Of a DNA stretch of 7,167 nucleotides, positions 1 to 5,308 are shown piece by piece. The stretch lies in NCBI GenBank assembly GCA_020443945.1, contig JAIZWN010000286.1, positions 1 to 7,167 of the forward strand, read 5' to 3'. A model generated the notes under the pieces. That model had not been told where the DNA came from. It worked only from the letters and a program-made list of their open reading frames with translations, and did no database searches. A program made the position numbers and the translations under genes. The stretch comes from Candidatus Thiosymbion ectosymbiont of Robbea hypermnestra (lineage in GTDB: Bacteria > Pseudomonadota > Gammaproteobacteria > Chromatiales > Chromatiaceae). How positions within the stretch are numbered: position 1 is the stretch's first letter; each line of letters begins with the position of its first letter.

Positions 1-2
1 AG

Positions 3-620
3 GAGAACCTGCGCGCCCCCGATATCGCCGTGGGCAATGTCCCGGACGAGCCGGGTTGGATATCCGGGGCGCCGCCGTTGGCGGTGGAGTATGCCGATGT
101 CGGTCAGGACGAACGGAACCTGCAGGCAAAGATTCGTACCCTGCTCGGGGCGGGGACGCGCTACGTGTGGGTCGTGCGCCTGACCGGACCGCGCCGGGTG
201 GAGGTGTACGAGCCGCACGCTTCCCGTTCTCTGGCGTATCCCGGACAGCAGCTGAAGGCCCCCGGCATCCTCGCCAACCCGGTACCCGTGGAGGCCCTGT
301 ACGACCCCGAGGCGGCCCACGAGACCGCGTTGCGCAACCTGCTGCAACGGCGCGGCTACGCGGACCTGGACGCCGTGCGGGAAGAGGGTTGGGAAAAGGG
401 TCGGGAAGAGGGCCGAGAGGAGGGTCGGGAAAAGGGTCGGGAAGAGGGCGAGCTGGGGTTGGTTCTGCACCTGCTCCGACGTGCGATTGGGCAAATCCCG
501 GACGGCGACAGCCAACGGATTTACCGGCTCGGTCGTGACGAATTGGCCGCGCTGGCCGAGGCCCTGTCGGATTTCCGCGCCGCAAGCGACTTGACCGCTT
601 GGCTGGAGCGCCATGTTTAA
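3..620 (+). CDS. Uma2/DUF820 family nuclease-like protein, 5' end missing
   Basis: The reading frame is open from the left edge, with 205 residues visible and a TAA stop; the true start lies outside the window. The GTG at 30 is internal, because the conserved text RAPDIAVG begins upstream of it. Visible motifs fit the PD-(D/E)xK-fold Uma2 family (PF05685): PDIAV near residue 6, LAVEY near residue 26, QAK near residue 39 and GTRYVWVV near residue 49. The D, E and K in these motifs are the usual catalytic set. Residues 126-149 are six Arg/Glu/Lys/Gly tetrapeptides (REEG/WEKG/REKG), followed by a helical Leu-rich tail, an arrangement common in Uma2 proteins of cyanobacteria and Chromatiales. The family occurs as many scattered paralogues, often near mobile DNA, and its physiological role is poorly known. 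The family call is firm; nuclease activity is inferred. Confidence 0.85.
   Translation, partial: ENLRAPDIAVGNVPDEPGWISGAPPLAVEYADVGQDERNLQAKIRTLLGAGTRYVWVVRLTGPRRVEVYEPHASRSLAYPGQQLKAPGILANPVPVEALYDPEAAHETALRNLLQRRGYADLDAVREEGWEKGREEGREEGREKGREEGELGLVLHLLRRAIGQIPDGDSQRIYRLGRDELAALAEALSDFRAASDLTAWLERHV
378..449 (+). repeat. In-frame 6 x 12-bp tandem repeat in the Uma2 gene
   Basis: Six consecutive 12-bp units related to CGGGAAGAGGGT encode REEG, WEKG, REEG, REEG, REKG and REEG. The period is exactly four codons, so unit gain or loss keeps the frame. The product is a highly charged segment, probably helical or a flexible linker between the nuclease domain and the C-terminal tail. Confidence 0.9.
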
Positions 621-638
621 TGCCCACCGACGCACTGT

Positions 639-705
639 CCACGGATTACGCCGATTCCCACGGATTGTTTCGCTTTTAATCGGCGAGAATCGGCGTAATC
701 TGCGG
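639..705 (+). repeat. Inverted-repeat element, copy A
   Basis: GATTACGCCGATTC (644-657) pairs perfectly with GAATCGGCGTAATC (687-700), giving a 14-bp stem with a 29-nt loop, just 3' of the Uma2 stop. The whole unit recurs in inverted orientation at 1989-2046, with about 52 of 58 aligned bases identical and one 9-bp gap. The 14-bp stem could fold in RNA, but no T-run follows, so it is called a dispersed repeat and not a terminator. Confidence 0.8.
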
Positions 706-720
706 ATTTAAAAGCGATTT

Positions 721-744
721 GCGTTCATTGGCGTTCATTTGCGG
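721..744 (+). repeat. Short tandem repeat GCGTTCATT(G/T)
   Basis: Two adjacent 10-bp units, GCGTTCATTG and GCGTTCATTT, are followed by a partial GCGG. This resembles the degenerate short repeats scattered through many environmental proteobacterial genomes. No gene is seen here. Confidence 0.5.
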
Positions 745-772
745 CAAAAAATGATTCCCGGGTGCCAGCGGA

Positions 773-841
773 GTAGGATGGGTAGAGGCGCGCCAACGAG
801 CTTTGGGGATGTCGACAATCTTAACCGCGCCGAAACCCATC
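773..841 (+). repeat. REP-like element R1 (GTAG plus 65-bp palindromic unit, divergent core)
   Basis: GTAG (773-776) precedes a 65-bp unit whose ends, GATGGGTAGAGGCGCG (777-792) and CGCGCCGAAACCCATC (826-841), are inverted repeats matching at 13 of 16 positions. A GTAG tetranucleotide beside an imperfect palindrome is the established hallmark of REP sequences moved by RAYT (TnpA-REP) transposases. This copy points opposite to R2, which starts 12 bp later, making a head-to-head pair. Its 33-bp core is largely unlike the core shared by the other three copies, although the unit length is the same. Confidence 0.8.
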
Positions 842-853
842 ATCTTGCTTGGT

Positions 854-922
854 GATGGGTTTCGGCGCGAGAAAAGCCGTGCCAAAAACCATTCCTCATG
901 TTCGCGCCTCTACCCATCCTAC
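854..922 (-). repeat. REP-like element R2 (65-bp unit plus CTAC)
   Basis: The terminal inverted repeats are at 854-869 (GATGGGTTTCGGCGCG) and 903-918 (CGCGCCTCTACCCATC), followed by CTAC at 919-922, which is GTAG on the minus strand. The 65-bp unit is nearly identical to R3 and R4. It is preceded by CTTGGT, as is R4. The frame through it happens to be open and reads as a short peptide, but the palindrome explains the conservation better than coding does. Confidence 0.8.
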
Positions 923-938
923 ACGCCTACGCGCTACC

Positions 939-988
939 CCACGGATAGACACGGATTGTGATCTGCGTTTATCCGTGTCCATCCGTGG
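939..988 (+). repeat. Inverted repeat of the ATCCGTG family
   Basis: The arms at 939-956 and 971-988 are 18 bp each and pair with one mismatch (A947 opposite C980) around a 14-nt loop. Internally each arm contains the word ATCCGTG or its complement twice. It lies 65 bp upstream of the flavoprotein start. An upstream ATG at 958 is in frame with that gene but sits inside this repeat, which argues against using it as the start. Confidence 0.75.
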
Positions 989-1053
989 TTCTAAAGAATC
1001 CGCGATTCCCACCCACAAGAGACAAACCCGATACGATCAGGAAACGAGAGACC

Positions 1054-1656
1054 ATGAAAGCAAAGATCCTCCTTGTTAACGGGCACCCAATGCAAGACAG
1101 TTATTGCGCCGCCCTCACCGATGCTTATCAAAAAGGGGCACAGGAGAATTATGATGTGCAGCGACTGGATTTGCGTAAGCTACAATTCGACCTGAATAGC
1201 CAGGGAGACGCGCGATACCGAGCCCAGCCCCTGGAGCCGGATATTATCAGGAGTCAGGAACTATTGACATGGTGTAATCATCTAACCCTTGTTTACCCTA
1301 TTTGGTGGGCCACGATGCCCGCTCTCCTCAAGGGATGGTTCGACCGGGTCCTGCTGCCGGGATTCGCTTTTCAATTTCGAGGCAAAGGACCCGAGAAAGG
1401 ACACGAGCGATTTATGAAAGGTCGTAGCGCGCACATGATCGTACCTTCCTTTGCCCCTTACGCTTTCTATCTTTTCGGTCACTGCAAGGCCCCCTACAAT
1501 GTCGTTAAGCGTCAAACCATCGGGTTTGTCGGGTTTGGTCCCACCAAGTTGACCCCCATTGGTCTCGTGCACCTCAAGACCGACGAGCAACGACAAAAGA
1601 TTCTGGACAAGATCGAGGGTATGGGGCGCCGGGGAGCAGGAATAAAAGCACGGTAA
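1054..1656 (+). CDS. NAD(P)H-quinone oxidoreductase family flavoprotein (flavodoxin-2 fold)
   Basis: This is a 200-residue soluble protein of the flavodoxin_2 / COG2249 family, which uses FMN or FAD to reduce quinones or other electrophiles at the cost of NAD(P)H; KefF/KefG-type regulators of potassium efflux belong to the same family. ILLVNGHP (residues 5-12) is the phosphate-binding start of the first beta strand and loop. Residues 81-106 carry the family signature, with YPIWW, MPALLKGWFDR and a GFAF end. The length is normal and no membrane segment or signal peptide is seen. ATG 1054 is chosen because the family motif begins right after it; GAGAG at 1046-1050 and AGGA at 1039-1042 are possible ribosome sites. 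GC is low for the window: 27 of 60 bases at 1141-1200. The gene is isolated between repeat fields, with no partner in an operon. The exact substrate cannot be read from sequence. Confidence 0.88.
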   Translation: MKAKILLVNGHPMQDSYCAALTDAYQKGAQENYDVQRLDLRKLQFDLNSQGDARYRAQPLEPDIIRSQELLTWCNHLTLVYPIWWATMPALLKGWFDRVLLPGFAFQFRGKGPEKGHERFMKGRSAHMIVPSFAPYAFYLFGHCKAPYNVVKRQTIGFVGFGPTKLTPIGLVHLKTDEQRQKILDKIEGMGRRGAGIKAR

Positions 1657-1657
1657 T

Positions 1658-1726
1658 GATGGGTTTCGGCGCGGGAAGAACCGTGCCAAAAACCACTCCT
1701 CATGTTCGCGCCTCTACCCATCCTAC
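1658..1726 (-). repeat. REP-like element R3 abutting the flavoprotein stop codon
   Basis: The inverted ends at 1658-1673 and 1707-1722 enclose a 33-bp core close to that of R2 and R4; CTAC follows at 1723-1726. The unit begins one base after the TAA stop (1654-1656), so it lies in the 3' untranslated region, where REP hairpins are known to protect mRNA ends or affect termination. Confidence 0.8.
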
Positions 1727-1728
1727 GC

Positions 1729-1773
1729 GCTGGGGTTTGTCGCCCCTCTCGGGGCGACCTCACCCCAGCCTAC
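1729..1773 (-). repeat. Nested GC-rich hairpin with CTAC end (REP-like)
   Basis: An outer stem (1729-1736 with 1762-1769) and an inner stem GTCGCCCC/GGGGCGAC (1739-1746 with 1751-1758) form a long hairpin with a 2/3-nt internal loop and a 4-nt apical loop. CTAC (1770-1773) follows, giving the GTAG signature on the minus strand. No T-run follows, so a REP-type repeat is preferred over a terminator. Confidence 0.7.
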
Positions 1774-1818
1774 CGGAAGAAGCCAGAGAGAAATACCCGA
1801 TAGCCGCGGTCTTATGCT

Positions 1819-1845
1819 CCCTCTCCCACCGGGAGAGGGGCTTTT
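1819..1845 (+). terminator. Possible Rho-independent terminator or short dispersed hairpin
   Basis: CCCTCTCCC (1819-1827) and GGGAGAGGG (1831-1839) pair perfectly around a 3-nt loop and are followed by GCTTTT. It could end transcripts from the flavoprotein gene. However, the T-run is only four bases, and this CCTCTCCC/GGGAGAGG hairpin also resembles widely dispersed short repeats. Confidence 0.4.
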
Positions 1846-1849
1846 GGCC

Positions 1850-1962
1850 GTAGGATGGGCAAAGCGAGCGTCCATCAAACCGATCTCGAAGACTCGGTCA
1901 TCCCACGGCGGTTTCCGCACCGCGACGGCTGGCCGGAAGGCACCAAGCGAAGCGTGCCCATC
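1850..1962 (+). repeat. REP-like element apparently split by a 77-bp insert
   Basis: GTAG (1850-1853) is followed by GATGGGC (1854-1860), whose complement GCCCATC occurs at 1956-1962. The word AAGCGA is present at both 1862-1867 and 1945-1950. Removing one AAGCGA with the 77 bp between would leave a compact 30-bp GTAG hairpin. The insert begins with GCGTCCATC, which gives a second, shorter hairpin (GATGG/CCATC, 1854-1858 with 1872-1876). No coding function is seen in the insert. Confidence 0.5.
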
Positions 1963-1988
1963 AATCGAGCCCGCGGGCTTCAATTTAT

Positions 1989-2046
1989 CCGCAGATTTTC
2001 GCGGATTAAAAGCGAAACAATCTGTGGGAATCTGCGTAATCTGCGG
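1989..2046 (-). repeat. Inverted-repeat element, copy B (inverted relative to 639-705)
   Basis: This unit is the reverse complement of the repeat at 639-705 apart from a 9-bp gap and about six substitutions. Its own ends CCGCAGATT (1989-1997) and AATCTGCGG (2038-2046) are perfect inverted repeats. Together copies A and B frame the flavoprotein gene in inverted orientation. Confidence 0.75.
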
Positions 2047-2081
2047 ATTCAAAATCACGGCTTTGGTTTGATAGGCTATTT

Positions 2082-2112
2082 GTTGGGGTTCGCTACGCTC
2101 ACCCCAACCTAC
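2082..2112 (-). repeat. Compact REP-like GTAG hairpin
   Basis: GTTGGGGT (2082-2089) pairs perfectly with ACCCCAAC (2101-2108) around an 11-nt loop, and CTAC (2109-2112) follows. This is the shortest and cleanest member of the CTAC/GTAG hairpin set in the window. From 2113 to 2203 no gene or clear element is seen. Confidence 0.7.
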
Positions 2113-2203
2113 ATTTCTCACCTGGACCGCGCGGCATGACTTGAGTTTTTAGACAGCCTCTCAGTGTCACCGTGCGACGGAAGTTCAAAGCAACAAAATC
2201 AAG

Positions 2204-2239
2204 AATCCTGTTAATCCTGAAAATCCTGTTAATCCTGTA
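2204..2239 (+). repeat. 4 x 9-bp tandem array, AATCCTG(TT/AA/TA)
   Basis: The four units are AATCCTGTT (2204), AATCCTGAA (2213), AATCCTGTT (2222) and AATCCTGTA (2231). Bases 2221-2240 are the perfect reverse complement of 7148-7167 at the right edge of the window, so this array is the left bracket of the two-gene cytochrome/CRTAC1 unit. Confidence 0.85.
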
Positions 2240-2240
2240 C

Positions 2241-2270
2241 TATTGGCGGAAAGCACGATCCATCAGGAAG
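2241..2270 (+). repeat. 30-bp direct repeat, left copy
   Basis: This 30-bp sequence recurs at 2350-2379 with a single difference (G2245 versus A2354). The two copies flank the 79-bp stretch that contains REP element R4, as a target-site duplication would, although 30 bp is long for one. Confidence 0.85.
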
Positions 2271-2276
2271 CTTGGT

Positions 2277-2345
2277 GATGGGTTTCGGCGCGAGAAAGAT
2301 CGTGCCAAAAACCATTCCTCATGTTCGCGCCTCTACCCATCCTAC
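2277..2345 (-). repeat. REP-like element R4 between 30-bp direct repeats
   Basis: The inverted ends at 2277-2292 and 2326-2341 enclose a 33-bp core almost the same as in R2, with CTAC at 2342-2345. The unit is again 65 bp. It lies 50 bp upstream of the cytochrome start, so it could form a hairpin in the leader or separate an older promoter from the gene. Confidence 0.8.
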
Positions 2346-2349
2346 GCGC

Positions 2350-2379
2350 TATTAGCGGAAAGCACGATCCATCAGGAAG
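2350..2379 (+). repeat. 30-bp direct repeat, right copy
   Basis: This is the second copy of the 2241-2270 sequence, with 29 of 30 bases identical. It ends 5 bp before the probable ribosome-binding site of the cytochrome gene, so in the uninterrupted ancestral state it probably formed the leader of that gene. Confidence 0.85.
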
Positions 2380-2383
2380 AGTT

Positions 2384-2388
2384 GAGGA
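2384..2388 (+). promoter_or_regulatory. Ribosome-binding site of the cytochrome gene
   Basis: GAGGA at 2384-2388 lies six bases before ATG 2395, a good Shine-Dalgarno match and spacing that supports this start. No convincing -35/-10 pair was found upstream in the repeat-rich leader. Confidence 0.65.
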
Positions 2389-2394
2389 AACCCA

Positions 2395-5232
2395 ATGCGA
2401 CCGAATTTTCGCGCATTCTTCGCCTCGTCCCTGACCGGCGGGCAGCGAGGCTGGCATTGGGTAGTCGGCGTACTGTTCGCCTTGCTCCTGGCGAATAGCC
2501 TCTTTCTGCTCGCGCGCAGGTATGGCTTCGGCTGTTCTCTCACTGCCTACGATGCGTGCAGCGTATCCGGCTTCTATCAGGCATCCGTCTTGCTGCACAG
2601 CCTGTTGGGCATTGTTCTGGTGCTGGGCGCGGTCGGCTTCGTGGTGCTCCATGTGCCGAGGAATCTGGAGGTTGCACGGAGCCGGTTACGGCTGCCCATC
2701 ACCGGCGGGTCGATCGTTATCACCCTCGGGGTTCTGCTCTGGTCGGGTATCTATTTTCTCTTCAATGCCAAGACGGAGGATATGAATTGGCTCTATTACA
2801 CCCACCTTGCAGGCGCGGCCCTGGTGGTGTTGGTCTATTTCGGTCACCGCGCCCTGGCCCGACCACCTCGAATATCGATGGTACTCAAGGGTGGGACGGT
2901 CGCCGTGCTCGGCCTGACGGCCACCCTGGTCCTGATCGAGCTGTGGGTTGCCCCCCAGGAGCCGGTTCCGGTCCGGGCGGCGGCTCCGGATACCCCGCCG
3001 CCGGGGGGATACCGGCCGCCGACCCAGGTCGCCCCCGGTCGTCCCGTCTTTCCATCGCCGGTGGCCCTGGCCAGTGGCGGCTCGGCCACCCGCGCCGAGC
3101 AGCTGCTTGCGACTGCGCCTACCGATGTCGGTCGGATCCGGCAAGAGGTCTCGGCGCAAGGGTACGCATCGAGGGCGCCGATCGGCGCCGAGAAATGCGC
3201 GCGCTGTCATGCGGACACGGTCGAGCAATGGGCGTCGTCCGCCCACCGTTTCTCCTCCTTCAACAACCCTTTCTATGTGGCGACGCTGGAGTATCTGCGC
3301 GAGACCCCGACCGAGCCGAACGAGTTCGTCGCGGCGCACCTGGCGTCCTTTGGCCTGCCCCAGGAAGCCACAGGAAGGGTCAAGTCGCGCTGGTGCGCGG
3401 GTTGCCACGATCCGTTGCTCATATTGACTGGCCGTATGCACGAGGATATCGACAAGGGTTCCGTCGCTGCCCAGGCGGGCCTTACCTGCCTGAGCTGCCA
3501 CGCAATCGCCGGGATTCCGAATCACACCGGCAACGGCAACTACATCTGGAACGACCAGTACCGAGATAGCTATATCTTTTCGCAAGCGACCTCCGGTCTC
3601 GGGGTGTTGCTGCACGACATGTACCTCAAGGCCAACCCGGAGCGCCATGTCGCCGATTTGATGAAGCCCTTCTACAAGGACCCCGAGTACTGCGCCACCT
3701 GCCACAAGGTCAGTCTCGACCGCCCGGTGAACGACTATCGTTGGCTGCGCGGGCAGAACGAGTACGATGCCTGGCACAACAGCGGCGTGGCCCACAACGC
3801 CGCCCGCACCTTCTATCTTCCGCCTTCGGTCCGCAAGTGCCAGGATTGCCACATGCCGCTGGTGGACGCGCCCCTTGGTGATCTGGCCGCGACCGACGGC
3901 AAGGTCCGCTCCCACCGTTTCCTTGCGGCCAACACCGCCTTGCCCTGGCTACGGGGCGATACCCGGATGGTCGCGGAGACCGAAAAATTCCTGCGCGGAA
4001 ACCGCCTGCGGCTGTTCGTCGGCGGGGTCTTGGGCGGTGACGGCGAAATCGTCCCGCTGACGGATGGGGCGCCGCATGGGCTTGCCGCTGACACCGACCG
4101 CATCGAGCTGCATGTGGTCGTCCGCAACCTGAACGTCGGGCATACCTTTCCCGGCGGCACGAACGATTCCAATGAGGCCTGGCTCGAGGTGACGGCGGCC
4201 GGCGACGGCAAAACCCTGGTGGCCGGCGGCATGGACGCGGGCGGACACGTCAGCGAGAACACCCGCATCTACAACCTGGTGGGCGTGGACCGGCAGGGCC
4301 GGCGGATCGACAAGCGCAATGCCCATGAGCTGGTCGCGCCCATCTATGTGGCGGTGATTCCGCCGGGTACCGCGGATCTCTCCCGGTATTCGGTTCCACT
4401 AGCGGAGTTGGGCGACCTGTCCACAGGCGCTTCGATCCAGGTCCGTCTGCTGTGGCGCAAGTTCAATCGCGCCTATACCGAGTTCGCCTTTGCCGCCAAC
4501 CGGGAGGGATTCGCCGAGTTCGAGGCCGTGCCGGAGCTGCCGGTCACCGAGATCGCCGCCACGACCTTGAGGATCGAACGTAACGGGAGGCGGCTGATGG
4601 CGCGGGCCGAGGCACCGAAGTCCGTCGGGTCCGCGGCGCTGGCGCACGATTATGCGATCGGCTTTCTCCGGCAGGGGGATTTCAAGTCGGCCAGGCAGGT
4701 GATCGACGCGGTGCTCGACCTGGCGCCCAAGTGCGTGAATTGCCTCAGAACCCGGGCCCGCATCGAGATGGCGGAAGGCCGATTCGAGGCCGCCCGGCGC
4801 GCCTTGACCGAGGCGGAGCAGCTGGCGCCCGCGGACCCGCAGAGCGCATGGCTGTGGGCCCGGGTCCTGGTCCGGGAAGGTAACTATGACGCCGCCGCGG
4901 GCGCCCTGGACCGGGTGCTGGAGGTATTTCCCCAAGACCGCATGGCGCATAAACTCAAGGCGCGGGTGGCCTATCTCGATGGACGCTTCCGGGACTCGCT
5001 CCTGGCGGTCGCCACGGCGCTGGCAATCGATGCCGAGGACGCCACCGCCCATTACTACGCGATGCTCGCCCATCGCGCCCTGGGCAATACCGAGCAGGAA
5101 CAGGCGTCCGAGGCCGCCTATCGGTATCACAAAGCCGACGAGACGGCGCAGCAGGCAACCCTGGCGTTTCGCCGGACCCAAGACGAAGCCAATTTCGCGG
5201 CCCAACGGATCAAGGTGTTCAGACTCCGGTAG
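2395..5232 (+). CDS. Membrane-anchored pentaheme c-type cytochrome with b-type-like helical domain and TPR tail
   Basis: This 945-residue protein probably carries electrons across or along the inner membrane into the periplasm. Five hydrophobic helices are predicted (about 21-40, 61-85, 104-123, 132-150, 166-184); Arg-rich loops at 86-100 and 151-165 put the N-terminus inside and the heme domain outside. H68/H86 in helix 2 and H137/H151 in helix 4 are placed like bis-His ligands of two b hemes, which is inference. A Pro-rich linker (185-225) leads to five CxxCH sites at C268, C334, C365, C433 and C482, with many spare His residues as distal ligands. The CQDCHMP and GHTFPGG (582-588) texts fit the cytochrome c554-like multiheme group. 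About 535-725 is beta-rich, and 743-910 contains TPR-like helices. No frameshift is seen. The CRTAC1-like gene follows after 76 bp, probably in the same transcript. Five hemes, topology and TPRs are well supported; substrate and direction are unknown. Confidence 0.88.
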   Translation: MRPNFRAFFASSLTGGQRGWHWVVGVLFALLLANSLFLLARRYGFGCSLTAYDACSVSGFYQASVLLHSLLGIVLVLGAVGFVVLHVPRNLEVARSRLRLPITGGSIVITLGVLLWSGIYFLFNAKTEDMNWLYYTHLAGAALVVLVYFGHRALARPPRISMVLKGGTVAVLGLTATLVLIELWVAPQEPVPVRAAAPDTPPPGGYRPPTQVAPGRPVFPSPVALASGGSATRAEQLLATAPTDVGRIRQEVSAQGYASRAPIGAEKCARCHADTVEQWASSAHRFSSFNNPFYVATLEYLRETPTEPNEFVAAHLASFGLPQEATGRVKSRWCAGCHDPLLILTGRMHEDIDKGSVAAQAGLTCLSCHAIAGIPNHTGNGNYIWNDQYRDSYIFSQATSGLGVLLHDMYLKANPERHVADLMKPFYKDPEYCATCHKVSLDRPVNDYRWLRGQNEYDAWHNSGVAHNAARTFYLPPSVRKCQDCHMPLVDAPLGDLAATDGKVRSHRFLAANTALPWLRGDTRMVAETEKFLRGNRLRLFVGGVLGGDGEIVPLTDGAPHGLAADTDRIELHVVVRNLNVGHTFPGGTNDSNEAWLEVTAAGDGKTLVAGGMDAGGHVSENTRIYNLVGVDRQGRRIDKRNAHELVAPIYVAVIPPGTADLSRYSVPLAELGDLSTGASIQVRLLWRKFNRAYTEFAFAANREGFAEFEAVPELPVTEIAATTLRIERNGRRLMARAEAPKSVGSAALAHDYAIGFLRQGDFKSARQVIDAVLDLAPKCVNCLRTRARIEMAEGRFEAARRALTEAEQLAPADPQSAWLWARVLVREGNYDAAAGALDRVLEVFPQDRMAHKLKARVAYLDGRFRDSLLAVATALAIDAEDATAHYYAMLAHRALGNTEQEQASEAAYRYHKADETAQQATLAFRRTQDEANFAAQRIKVFRLR

Positions 5233-5244
5233 AGTTCCAACTTG

Positions 5245-5282
5245 GTTGTTTCCGGGATTCGGCGTATATACCCGGAAACAAC
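5245..5282 (+). repeat. Hairpin H1 with conserved loop, between cytochrome and CRTAC1-like genes
   Basis: GTTGTTTCCGGG (5245-5256) pairs perfectly with CCCGGAAACAAC (5271-5282), a 12-bp stem around the loop ATTCGGCGTATATA. It starts 13 bp after the cytochrome stop and ends 26 bp before the next start. No T-run follows, so it is more likely an mRNA-stabilising or attenuating structure, or a repeat, than a simple terminator. TATATA (5265-5270) lies 17 bp after TTGGTT (5242-5247), so a weak promoter is an alternative reading. Confidence 0.8.
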
Positions 5283-5308
5283 AGAATGACAACACCACCC
5301 AGGCTCCG

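Noticed and set aside
639..1000. CRISPR array
   Set aside because: The repeats are irregular, palindromic and of several kinds, without regular spacers or cas genes.
958..1053. Upstream in-frame ATG at 958 as the start of the flavoprotein
   Set aside because: The added 32 residues are translated from an inverted repeat and precede the normal family N-terminus (ILLVNGHP).
849..1079. Small open frames across R1-R4 that read as similar short peptides (MGFGA...RASTHPT), also on the minus strand at 676-885
   Set aside because: They coincide exactly with palindromic REP units and lack good ribosome sites; similarity follows from the repeat DNA. A dN/dS test over genomic copies would overturn this if amino acids were preferentially kept.
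1855..2139. 94-codon open frame between the flavoprotein and cytochrome genes
   Set aside because: It crosses at least three repeat elements, has no recognisable domain and no clear ribosome site.
2143..2162. Possible IS end (GAGTTTTTAGACAGCC near 2143-2158)
   Set aside because: It vaguely resembles ends of some insertion sequences, but there is no matching inverted end or transposase here.
2686..3915. 409-codon minus-strand open frame opposite the cytochrome gene
   Set aside because: It is a high-GC antisense shadow; the + strand frame has five CxxCH motifs and a coherent domain order.
5245..5282. Integron attC site
   Set aside because: The hairpin lacks the RYYYAAC/GTTRRRY core arrangement and extrahelical bases, and no integrase is in view.
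4399..5298. 299-codon minus-strand open frame opposite the cytochrome 3' end
   Set aside because: Antisense shadow of a GC-rich gene with no recognisable motif.
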